Source: JBELMB01 sp042088665 (GTDB lineage Bacteria > Pseudomonadota > Alphaproteobacteria > Rhodobacterales > Rhodobacteraceae). Taken from it: a stretch of DNA of 8,983 nucleotides. Positions 1 through 6,349 of the stretch are shown here, one piece after another (position 1 is the first letter of the stretch; each line of letters opens with the position of its first letter). Position numbers and translations under genes: made by a program. The stretch is taken from positions 1 to 8,983 of the forward strand of contig JBELMB010000207.1 in the NCBI GenBank assembly GCA_042088665.1, read 5' to 3'. The notes under the pieces were generated by a model. It saw nothing but the letters and a program-made list of their open reading frames with translations. It was not told the origin of the DNA and ran no database searches.

Positions 1-743
1 ATCGGCCAGGCCCGGTCACCGACGCGCACAACCCGCATCAAGGCGGGAATATCATGTGGCGGCATCTCTCCGGAATAGAGGAAGGGCCGTTTTGAGCTGT
101 CGTAGTTGCGATACGGGTTGTTGCCGTAAGGCCGGTTCCACGCCGGTTCCCCCATCACGACACCGTCCGGATTGCGGGCCGTGAAATCCGCGTAGCTTTC
201 CATCCAGGAGGGCATCTGCACCAGTTCAACGCCGTTCAACTGCCCGACCACGCCTTCGCCGATGGCCTGCTGCCACCAGCTTTCCGTTTCGCGGTCGTAC
301 ATGATCATGTCCGAATTGCGCAATTTGCCCGAAACGCCAAATGTCAGCACTTGCCCGTCGACGCGGCGATCGAAAGTGATGGCAGAGTTGCACAAAGGAC
401 AAAAGGTCACCGCCACCGGCACGCCGCCAACACTGTCATTCACGATCTCGTGCCAGGTCAGGTAGCGGATCGGGTAGGCGCGCGGGATCTCCCCCTCCAG
501 TTCAAGCGTGATCACCGGTTCTGTTGCCTCGATCCGGCTTTCCTGGCTGACGCGCACGAACTGCGGGTCCGAAATGGCCGGGATGCCATCCTTGGGCGGT
601 CCGCCCGAGATGATCTCGACCCAATTGTCGATCGACGTGTTCGTGAAATCGGTCTGGGGCCATTCGCTCTTCCAGAATCGGGGTTCCGACATGGCGGGGG
701 CCGCCACAAGGGCGGCGGCGAGGACGGCGGCGATCAAACGCAT
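1..743 (-). CDS. DUF3179 domain-containing secreted protein, C-terminus beyond the window
   Basis: The frame is open from an ATG at 743 to the window edge (247 codons seen), so the C-terminus is missing. The start is preceded by AAAGGAG about seven bases upstream. Residues 1-19 form a signal peptide (hydrophobic alanine-rich core ending AMS-EP), which indicates export. The remainder matches the DUF3179 family: RAYPIRYLTWHEIVND at 88-103, a CPLC motif at 115-118, and LRNSDMIMYDRETESWW at 141-157. The conserved CPLC suggests a metal-binding or redox site, but the biochemical function of the family is not established, and I assign none. It is the last gene of a minus-strand run behind two cyclophilins, 144 bases after the exported one. 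That spacing allows co-transcription but also an independent promoter. Family assignment is from recognised motifs. Confidence 0.85.
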   Translation of the reverse strand, partial: MRLIAAVLAAALVAAPAMSEPRFWKSEWPQTDFTNTSIDNWVEIISGGPPKDGIPAISDPQFVRVSQESRIEATEPVITLELEGEIPRAYPIRYLTWHEIVNDSVGGVPVAVTFCPLCNSAITFDRRVDGQVLTFGVSGKLRNSDMIMYDRETESWWQQAIGEGVVGQLNGVELVQMPSWMESYADFTARNPDGVVMGEPAWNRPYGNNPYRNYDSSKRPFLYSGEMPPHDIPALMRVVRVGDRAWP

Positions 744-842
744 AGCGCTCTCCTTTGTGCACTGTGGGACCAACATGCCCCTTCAGCCCGCCTCTGCACA
801 GCCTGCCCAACGCGCTCGTGATCGGCTGTCACGCGGGTCGAA

Positions 843-875
843 CCGGTCCCGGCAGGCAAAAGCGCCCGGAACCGG
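843..875 (-). terminator. GC-rich hairpin between exported cyclophilin and DUF3179 gene
   Basis: The arms CCGGTCCCGG (843-852) and CCGGAACCGG (866-875) are complementary. They form a ten-pair stem with one G-U pair in the minus-strand RNA, starting 13 bases after the cyclophilin stop codon. There is no U tract after it on the minus strand. A run of five T lies at 880-884, on the plus-strand side. It may attenuate or stabilise the cyclophilin message rather than terminate it. Confidence 0.35.
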
Positions 876-887
876 CGTGTTTTTGCG

Positions 888-1454
888 TCACTCGGTGACG
901 GTCACGCTGACCATGCGATCCGGTTCGCCCAGAACCGCGCCATTTCCGCCCTCGCCAAGCTTGATCTTGTCGACAACCTCCATGCCCTCGGTCACGCGGC
1001 CCACGACCGTGTACTGACCGTTCAGAAAGTGGCCTTGCTTGAACATGATGAAGAACTGCGAATTGCCGCTGTCGGGGTTCTGGGACCGCGCCATGCCGAC
1101 CACGCCGCGGTCATATGGCACATCCGAGAACTCTGCCTTCAGATCATCCCGATCTGACCCGCCCGTGCCCGCGCGGCGCATGGAGAAACCCTCCTTGTTG
1201 ACGTTGCCGAACTGCACGTCACCGGTCTGCGCCATGAAGCCATCGATCACGCGGTGAAACACCACCCCGTCATAGGCGCCTTCCTTGGCAAGCGCGGCGA
1301 TCTGGCTCGTGTGACCGGGGGCCACCTCTTCGAGCAAATCGATCTTTACGACACCCTTTACGCCATCCTCACCCGCGATCTGGATCTCCAGCCCGGAGGC
1401 CAGCGCGGGACCGGCGGCAAGGGCCGCCACAACACAGATCGCCTTATTGAACAT
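888..1454 (-). CDS. ppiA: Exported cyclophilin-type peptidyl-prolyl cis-trans isomerase
   Basis: This 188-residue protein catalyses cis-trans isomerisation of X-Pro bonds and probably acts on folding proteins in the periplasm. Residues 1-19 are a signal peptide (MFNK, hydrophobic core, cleavage near ALA-SG). The cyclophilin core follows: FHRVIDGFMAQTGD at 66-79 supplies the counterparts of the active-site Arg, Phe and Gln (R68, F73, Q76). RRAGTGGS lies at 93-100, ARSQNP at 122-127 and FFIMF at 134-138. In FLNGQYTVVG (143-152) the Trp of human cyclophilin A is replaced by Phe and its His by Tyr, as is usual in bacterial members. The ATG overlaps the end of the upstream cyclophilin gene by 11 bases in a different frame, and only a weak GGGTGG lies before it, so translational coupling is likely. 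The symbol follows E. coli usage for the periplasmic form; orthology is inferred. Confidence 0.92.
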   Translation of the reverse strand: MFNKAICVVAALAAGPALASGLEIQIAGEDGVKGVVKIDLLEEVAPGHTSQIAALAKEGAYDGVVFHRVIDGFMAQTGDVQFGNVNKEGFSMRRAGTGGSDRDDLKAEFSDVPYDRGVVGMARSQNPDSGNSQFFIMFKQGHFLNGQYTVVGRVTEGMEVVDKIKLGEGGNGAVLGEPDRMVSVTVTE

Positions 1455-1953
1455 CGGCAGCCACCCGCACGGTGATCATACGATCGGGATTCGCAGGCGG
1501 TTCGCCGCGGGTGATCGCATCCACGTGCTCCATGCCGGAGATCACCTGACCGTACACGGTGTACTGGCCATTCAGGAAATCGTTGTCCTTGAAATTGATG
1601 AAGAACTGCGCGTTGGCGGAGTTCGGGTTCTGGCTGCGTGCCGCGCCAATGCTGCCGCGCGCATGCGGCACCTTGGAGAATTCCGCCGGCAGGTCGGGCA
1701 ACTCCGAGCCACCGGTGCCGGCACGGCGCAGGTTGAACCCGTCTTCCATGTCGCCATGTTCCACGTCGCCGGTCTGCGCCATGAAGCCATCGATGACACG
1801 GTGGAAACACACGTTGTCATAGGCCTTGTCACGGGCCAGTGTCTTCATCCGATCGACATGGGCAGGCGCCACGTCGGGCAGCAGCTTGATCACCACCTCA
1901 CCGTCTTTGAGCGTGAGGATGATGGTGTTTTCCGGATCTTCGATATCAGCCAT
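1444..1953 (-). CDS. ppiB: Cytoplasmic cyclophilin-type peptidyl-prolyl cis-trans isomerase
   Basis: This 169-residue single-domain cyclophilin has no signal peptide, so it should act on X-Pro bonds in the cytoplasm. FHRVIDGFMAQTGD at 50-63 carries the active-site Arg, Phe and Gln counterparts (R52, F57, Q60). RRAGTGGS is at 76-83, ARSQNP at 105-110, FFINF at 117-121 and FLNGQYTVYG at 126-135. I chose the ATG at 1953 because GGGAG lies about nine bases upstream and the protein then begins MADIEDPENTI, as family members do. A GTG at 1986 would add 11 residues without a better ribosome site. The gene is first in the minus-strand run and diverges from pgk. Its 3' end overlaps the start of the exported paralogue by 11 bases. 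The two proteins share long identical stretches, which points to an old tandem duplication with different targeting. Confidence 0.92.
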   Translation of the reverse strand: MADIEDPENTIILTLKDGEVVIKLLPDVAPAHVDRMKTLARDKAYDNVCFHRVIDGFMAQTGDVEHGDMEDGFNLRRAGTGGSELPDLPAEFSKVPHARGSIGAARSQNPNSANAQFFINFKDNDFLNGQYTVYGQVISGMEHVDAITRGEPPANPDRMITVRVAADVQ

Positions 1954-1990
1954 TCTTCGGGTCTCCCTTGGATAATTGCCCAACACCTAG

Positions 1991-2016
1991 CGGCTTGGAT
2001 CCGCAAAGCCAAGCCG
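1991..2016. promoter_or_regulatory. Inverted repeat in the divergent cyclophilin/pgk interval
   Basis: CGGCTTGG (1991-1998) and CCAAGCCG (2009-2016) are perfect 8-bp arms separated by 10 bases, a centre-to-centre spacing of 18 bp. The element sits between divergent genes, 38 bases upstream of the cyclophilin ATG and 95 bases upstream of the pgk ATG, where an operator could affect both. I found no convincing sigma-70 boxes near it on either strand, so its role is open. Confidence 0.35.
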
Positions 2017-2066
2017 GGGAGGCCTCGTGCCCGTTGACGGGCGGCAAGGAACGGGGCAGACCGTGC

Positions 2067-2104
2067 CGCAAATCGGCTCTGATTTGCGATTTGGGATTTG
2101 GGAG
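2067..2104 (+). promoter_or_regulatory. pgk leader: stem-loop plus three tandem heptamers ending in the ribosome site
   Basis: CGCAAATC (2067-2074) and GATTTGCG (2081-2088) form a perfect 8-bp stem with a 6-base loop. The 3' arm is the first of three head-to-tail heptamers: GATTTGC 2081-2087, GATTTGG 2088-2094 and GATTTGG 2095-2101. The third runs into the GGGAG ribosome site (2100-2104), which stands seven bases before the pgk ATG. The 5' arm contains CAAATC, which can pair with GATTTG in any of the three copies. Pairing with the last copy would place a helix against the ribosome site. The geometry is visible in the sequence; a regulatory role is inferred. Confidence 0.4.
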
Positions 2105-2111
2105 AGCGTAC

Positions 2112-3299
<1,188 letters not shown>

Positions 3300-3352
3300 G
3301 CGGCGCGCCTCGAATACCGGATGAATGGTCCGGGTTTGACCTTTGCGGGGGC

Positions 3353-3373
3353 GCCGGACGATTGGTGTCTGGC
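3353..3373 (+). terminator. Possible hairpin downstream of pgk
   Basis: GCCGGAC (3353-3359) and GTCTGGC (3367-3373) can form a seven-pair stem with one G-U pair and a 7-base loop, about 50 bases after the pgk stop. Flanking GGCG and GCGCC could lengthen it around a bulge. There is no T run after it, so it is at best a weak intrinsic terminator or a 3' end stabiliser. Confidence 0.25.
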
Positions 3374-3403
3374 CGATGCGCCTGCGAATCAATTGGGCCG
3401 GTC

Positions 3404-3451
3404 TTTTCAGGGAGTGGCGTTTTCAGGGGCCGGCTATTTCAGGGTTTGGCT
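3404..3451. repeat. Three tandem 16-bp repeats between pgk and the hydrolase gene
   Basis: The units are TTTTCAGGGAGTGGCG (3404-3419), TTTTCAGGGGCCGGCT (3420-3435) and ATTTCAGGGTTTGGCT (3436-3451). Eleven of 16 positions are invariant: TTTCAGGG at unit positions 2-9 and GGC at 13-15. The unit length is not a multiple of three and no credible gene covers it, so the repeat is not protein-coding. It lies between convergent genes, where promoter function is unlikely. Confidence 0.6.
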
Positions 3452-3486
3452 TCGGCGGACGCCACGCCTTGCAGACGCGCCTTGCA

Positions 3487-3507
3487 AAACCAGCGCGAAA
3501 CCGCGCT
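3487..3507 (-). terminator. Probable terminator of the alpha/beta hydrolase gene
   Basis: On the minus strand AGCGCG and CGCGCT form a perfect 6-bp GC-rich stem with a GTTT tetraloop (3507 down to 3492). GG and then TTTT follow (3490-3487). It begins 26 bases after the hydrolase stop codon at 3533-3535. The stem is short but position, composition and T run fit an intrinsic terminator for this strand. Confidence 0.45.
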
Positions 3508-3544
3508 AACGACTTGCCCATTCGCAACGGCGCTAACGACCTGC
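3503..3544. repeat. 15-bp direct repeat duplicating the end of the hydrolase gene
   Basis: GCGCTAACGACTTGC (3503-3517) and GCGCTAACGACCTGC (3530-3544) differ at one base and are offset by 27 bases. The second copy contains the hydrolase stop codon TAG and its last two complete codons (Gly-Arg). Because 27 is a multiple of three, the first copy supplies a second in-frame TAG nine codons further on. The first copy also overlaps the base of the probable terminator stem. Confidence 0.55.
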
Positions 3545-4558
3545 AGGGGCCATGTCACGCAGCAGGCGAATGGCCGCCGGGGCGGTAAACGCTGTGGAAT
3601 GTCCGCTTCGGTCGCCCCCCTTGATGTCGCTCAGGTCCACCACTTCGACATCCAAGGGGTCCAGCCGCTCCGGCTCTGAAATCGACCCGAGACGGGATGG
3701 CTTGCCGGTCAGGAACGCCGAGAGGTTCAGCGCCCGGTCGCGGGACGAGACCATCAGCGTGAAGGGCCGCGGAAAGGGCGTGATCCGCTCTGCCTGCTGG
3801 ACAAACACGTCCTCGTCGATGTCGGGGCTGATCAGCGCCACGCCGGACAAGCCCCGCAGCGCCGCCCCCTGCCCCGAGATCGAAATCTGGCGCAGGGTTT
3901 CCATGACCAGCTGGCTGCCCATCGAATGCGCCACCAGCAGCACTTTGCGCTGATCGCGGGCAAGCGCCAGCAGCAGCTTTTCCAGACCGTCGCGGGAAAA
4001 CATGATGCTGTCGCGGTCATAGGCATAGCCGCGCGGGCTGCCCGCAGAGGGCCAACTGAAGGCCACAACCGGCACCGCCGCGTCAAAATCATGGGCCACC
4101 TGCGCCAGCCGGTAGACGGCTTCGGCGTTGTTCACGTTGAAGCCATGCACAAAGACGACCACCTCCTGCGCCCCGGATGCCCCGGCCGCAGGGCCGTGCG
4201 CCCGCAGGTCGCGCAAAAAGCTCTCCGTGTCCGGAAACCGCGTCTCGGCCCGGGCCACGAAATGCAGCGCCGGATCGGCGCGTTTGCCGCGCGGCCATTC
4301 GATCTTGCCCGGCTGATGCACCGGCGGGATCGAGACATCGACGCGCCCGAAACGCAGCGTCGCATCCCGCACGTCGCCAAAGCCCTGTTCAAAGATCAGC
4401 CGCGGCCCGTCGGCGTTGGGCAGACGGTTCGAGGCCACGAAAACCGAGCGCAGGGTCTGATCGGCTGCCGGTTCTCCGGGCAGCAGCGTGACGATGCCAC
4501 GGGCCGAGCAGGCCCCGAGGGACAGACAAAGGGCAACGAAAAGAACCACAACACGCAT
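3533..4558 (-). CDS. Alpha/beta-fold hydrolase, predicted lipoprotein (DUF900/COG4782 type)
   Basis: This 341-residue protein is a predicted envelope esterase-like hydrolase; its substrate is unknown. The N-terminus is a lipoprotein signal: basic start, hydrophobic core and lipobox LGAC with Cys17 as the lipidated residue. The alpha/beta-hydrolase core follows. VVVFVHGFNVNNAEAVYRL at 133-151 holds the oxyanion strand. VAHSMGS at 209-215 is the nucleophile elbow with Ser212 (Ala replaces the usual first Gly). SSRDRALNLS at 271-280 holds the likely acid, Asp274, and SGHSTAF at 318-324 the likely base, His320. The layout matches the DUF900/COG4782 family. I chose the ATG at 4558 because it gives a compact 17-residue signal; a GTG at 4585, with a weak GGA upstream, would add nine residues, and neither start has a strong ribosome site. 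It diverges from ftsB and converges on pgk. The catalytic triad is inferred from family pattern. Confidence 0.85.
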   Translation of the reverse strand: MRVVVLFVALCLSLGACSARGIVTLLPGEPAADQTLRSVFVASNRLPNADGPRLIFEQGFGDVRDATLRFGRVDVSIPPVHQPGKIEWPRGKRADPALHFVARAETRFPDTESFLRDLRAHGPAAGASGAQEVVVFVHGFNVNNAEAVYRLAQVAHDFDAAVPVVAFSWPSAGSPRGYAYDRDSIMFSRDGLEKLLLALARDQRKVLLVAHSMGSQLVMETLRQISISGQGAALRGLSGVALISPDIDEDVFVQQAERITPFPRPFTLMVSSRDRALNLSAFLTGKPSRLGSISEPERLDPLDVEVVDLSDIKGGDRSGHSTAFTAPAAIRLLRDMAPAGR

Positions 4559-4644
4559 GGCCGGATATCTGGCGTATTTTGCCACAGAATTCCAGAGCGG
4601 TTTGCGCCCCTGTCCGGGCCGTCATCCACCGGGAAACGTGCAGA

Positions 4645-4664
4645 TTTGCAACGGTTTGCAATGG
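4645..4664. promoter_or_regulatory. Tandem TTTGCAA element upstream of ftsB
   Basis: TTTGCAACGG (4645-4654) and TTTGCAATGG (4655-4664) are adjacent 10-mers differing at one base, so two TTTGCAA cores lie one helical turn apart. TTGCAA is itself a palindrome. The site is in the divergent interval, 86 bases before the hydrolase ATG and 110 bases before the ftsB ATG. Paired TTTGCAAA-type sites are known operators for the RamB/ScfR family of acyl-CoA-related regulators. The match here is by pattern only and the spacing may differ from characterised sites. Confidence 0.45.
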
Positions 4665-4709
4665 AAAACCGGCATTCGCGGCGCCCCGAGTCCTGAGCCG
4701 TTTTCAAGC

Positions 4710-4719
4710 AAGCCGGCTT
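4710..4719. promoter_or_regulatory. 10-bp perfect palindrome upstream of ftsB
   Basis: AAGCCGGCTT is a perfect palindrome 55 bases before the ftsB ATG. A GATATT hexamer at 4727-4732 resembles a -10 box, but its nearest T-rich partner is 20 bases away, which is poor spacing. A protein-binding site is possible; GC-rich palindromes of this size also occur by chance. Confidence 0.2.
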
Positions 4720-4774
4720 CTGTCAGGATATTGGCAGACGTCCGTCAGAGACGCCATTCAGGCACAAGTCAAGC

Positions 4775-5080
4775 ATGACCACCCGCAGCTCCCGCCCCTC
4801 TCTGGGGGTTCTCGTGTTTTTCGCCGTGACGCTCAGTCTTTCGGCCTATTTCACCTTTGCCGCCGTGCAAGGGGATTTTGGCCTGTTTCGCCGGGCCGAA
4901 ATCCAGGTGGAGCGCGCGGATCTCGCTGAAGAACTGGCGCGGCTGACGTTGCAGGTCGCGGACATGGAAAACCGGTCAAAGCGGCTCTCTGACGATTTTC
5001 TGGACATCGATCTGCTCGATCAACAGGCACGGGACGTGCTGGGGCTGGTGCGCGCCGACGAAATCGTGGTCGCACGCTGA
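4775..5080 (+). CDS. ftsB: Septum formation initiator (FtsB/DivIC family) protein
   Basis: This 101-residue bitopic membrane protein is predicted to belong to the FtsB/DivIC family. FtsB links FtsL and FtsQ in the divisome and helps activate septal peptidoglycan synthesis. A short basic N-terminus is followed by one membrane span (about residues 10-30). A periplasmic coiled-coil-like stretch follows (about 40-75, with Glu/Arg/Leu-rich heptads). The C-terminal signature DLLDQQARDVLGLVRADEIVV (79-99) is typical of the family. Length is normal. The ATG at 4775 is the only start that leaves the membrane span intact, although no strong ribosome site precedes it. The gene lies directly upstream of pdhA on the same strand, 270 bases away, a neighbourhood familiar in Rhodobacteraceae. 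Co-transcription is possible but the gap leaves room for a separate pdh promoter. Sequence identity in this family is low, so the call rests on architecture and the C-terminal motif. Confidence 0.85.
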   Translation: MTTRSSRPSLGVLVFFAVTLSLSAYFTFAAVQGDFGLFRRAEIQVERADLAEELARLTLQVADMENRSKRLSDDFLDIDLLDQQARDVLGLVRADEIVVAR

Positions 5081-5164
5081 TCTGCCTGCGATTGCGCACG
5101 TCGCCTCTTCCTGCATGTGAGTTCCGCGGTCCCTCCCCCTCGTACCGAAGTTGCCATCGCGCGA

Positions 5165-5187
5165 GGCGCCGCCGCTGTTCTGGCGCC
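5165..5187 (+). terminator. GC hairpin between ftsB and pdhA
   Basis: GGCGCC occurs at 5165-5170 and again at 5182-5187, allowing a 6-bp GC-only stem with an 11-base loop, 85 bases after the ftsB stop. No T run follows, so it may be a factor-dependent terminator or mRNA stabiliser, or simply chance in GC-rich sequence. Confidence 0.25.
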
Positions 5188-5238
5188 CCCACTAGGCGGT
5201 CATGGTCCTCGGCACAAAGACCGATTTGCTCCAAAGGC

Positions 5239-5267
5239 TTTACGCGTTTGCACGGCCAAGCTAGTCT
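5239..5267 (+). promoter_or_regulatory. Weak candidate promoter for the pdh operon
   Basis: TTTACG (5239-5244) matches four of six positions of a -35 box. It is followed after 17 bases by TAGTCT (5262-5267), which matches three of six positions of a -10 box. It lies about 85 bases before the pdhA ATG. TTTGC motifs at 5225-5229 and 5247-5251 flank the -35 region, 22 bp apart. The call depends mostly on position and spacing. Confidence 0.3.
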
Positions 5268-5289
5268 GTCCTGCACGCGACGAGAAACA

Positions 5290-5303
5290 GTTTAACGCTA
5301 AAC
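5290..5303. promoter_or_regulatory. CG-centred palindrome upstream of pdhA
   Basis: GTTTAACGCTAAAC is a 14-bp near-palindrome centred on CG, with six of seven positions complementary. That shape is typical of operators for LacI-family regulators. It lies 47 bases before the pdhA ATG and just downstream of the candidate promoter, where a repressor would block transcription. Regulator identity is not determinable from this window. Confidence 0.35.
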
Positions 5304-5304
5304 A

Positions 5305-5343
5305 GTCCGGAACACACCGTCCGGGCCCGGCGGTCCGGGGAGG
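5305..5343 (+). promoter_or_regulatory. Phased GTCCGG repeats ending in the pdhA ribosome binding site
   Basis: GTCCGG occurs at 5305-5310, 5319-5324 and 5333-5338, exactly 14 bp apart each time. The last copy merges into the strong ribosome site GGGGAGG (5337-5343), seven bases before the pdhA ATG at 5351. This ribosome site fixes the start of pdhA. Between the second and third copies lies the perfect palindrome CCGGGCCCGG (5321-5330), which could fold in the leader. Confidence 0.45.
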
Positions 5344-5350
5344 AAACGGG

Positions 5351-6349
5351 ATGGCGACGCGCAAGGCGGCAAAACCCAATGTGCCTGCAGAGATGCTGAC
5401 CAACTGGTATCGCGACATGCTGCTGATCCGGCGCTTTGAGGAAAAGGCCGGCCAGCTTTACGGCATGGGCCTGATCGGCGGGTTCTGCCACCTCTACATC
5501 GGGCAGGAGGCCGTCGTTGTCGGGCTGGAAGCCGCCGCCAAGGAGGGCGACAAGCGCATCACGTCCTACCGCGACCACGGCCACATGCTGGCCTGCGGCA
5601 TGGATCCCAAGGGCGTCATGGCAGAGCTGACAGGCCGCGCGGGGGGATACTCCAGGGGCAAGGGCGGCTCGATGCATATGTTCAGCCGGGAAAAGGATTT
5701 CTACGGCGGACACGGCATTGTCGGCGCGCAGGTACCGCTGGGTGCGGGCCTTGCCTTTGCCGACAAATACCGCGGCACCGAGAATGTGACCTTCACCTAT
5801 TTCGGCGATGGCGCCGCCAACCAGGGCCAGGTCTACGAGACCTTCAACATGGCGGCACTCTGGGCACTGCCGGTGATTTTCGTCATTGAAAACAACCAGT
5901 ACGCCATGGGCACCGCGCAAGTGCGTTCAACCTCGACGCCCGATCTCTACACCCGGGGTGAGGCTTTTGGCATCCCCGGGCAGGTGGTTGACGGGATGGA
6001 TGTGCTCGCTGTGCGCGACGCGGGCGACAAGGCGGTCAAGCACTGCCGGTCCGGCAAGGGCCCCTATATCCTCGAGATCAAGACCTACCGCTATCGTGGC
6101 CATTCCATGTCCGACCCGGCCAAGTACCGCACCCGCGAAGAAGTGCAAAAGATGCGCGAAGAGCGCGATCCGATCGGCCACGTGCGAGAGTTGCTGTTGC
6201 AGGGCGAACATGCCACCGAAGAGGATCTCAAGGCCATCGACAAGGAGATCAAGGCTGTCGTGACCGAGGCCGCAGATTTCGCGCGCGAGAGCCCGGAGCC
6301 CGAGCTGGACGCGCTATGGACCGACATCTATGCCGAGGCAGAGGCCTGA
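5351..6349 (+). CDS. pdhA: Pyruvate dehydrogenase E1 component, alpha subunit
   Basis: This 332-residue subunit forms, with PdhB, the thiamine-diphosphate E1 that decarboxylates pyruvate and passes the acetyl group to lipoyl E2 in the cytoplasmic pyruvate dehydrogenase complex. The entry motif RDMLLIRRFEEK is at 21-32, HLYIGQEA at 47-54, and GKGGSMHMF at 103-111. The thiamine-diphosphate motif starts with GDGAANQG (152-159) and ends with ENN (180-182). The loop YRYRGHSMSDPAKYR (246-260) is the segment phosphorylated in mitochondrial homologues. The ATG at 5351 has a near-perfect GGGGAGG seven bases upstream and gives the usual N-terminus; the frame stays open to 5117 upstream, but that stretch is leader. 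The stop TGA overlaps the next ATG by one base. Length and motifs are complete. A branched-chain E1 alpha is less likely because E1 beta and E2 here have the pyruvate-type layout. Confidence 0.96.
   Translation: MATRKAAKPNVPAEMLTNWYRDMLLIRRFEEKAGQLYGMGLIGGFCHLYIGQEAVVVGLEAAAKEGDKRITSYRDHGHMLACGMDPKGVMAELTGRAGGYSRGKGGSMHMFSREKDFYGGHGIVGAQVPLGAGLAFADKYRGTENVTFTYFGDGAANQGQVYETFNMAALWALPVIFVIENNQYAMGTAQVRSTSTPDLYTRGEAFGIPGQVVDGMDVLAVRDAGDKAVKHCRSGKGPYILEIKTYRYRGHSMSDPAKYRTREEVQKMREERDPIGHVRELLLQGEHATEEDLKAIDKEIKAVVTEAADFARESPEPELDALWTDIYAEAEA

Noticed and set aside
351..821. Plus-strand open frame over the first gene
   Set aside because: The minus strand there encodes a clear DUF3179 protein with signal peptide and ribosome site; the plus frame is a shadow.
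2034..2062. TTGACG at 2034-2039 as a pgk -35 box
   Set aside because: Nothing resembling a -10 box lies 16-18 bases downstream (the positions read CAGACC or similar).
1968..2111. In-frame upstream extension of pgk (48 extra residues)
   Set aside because: It has no family similarity, includes the inverted repeat and heptamer leader, and the ATG at 2112 has the proper ribosome site and normal N-terminus.
3321..3509. Small plus-strand frame whose product has a phenylalanine-spaced stretch resembling pentapeptide repeats
   Set aside because: The underlying DNA repeat is 16 bp, not 15, so the frame shifts between copies and no true pentapeptide repeat is encoded.
5117..5350. In-frame upstream extension of pdhA (78 extra residues)
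   Set aside because: The stretch is low in recognisable protein character and covers the promoter, palindrome and ribosome site; the GGGGAGG before 5351 decides the start.
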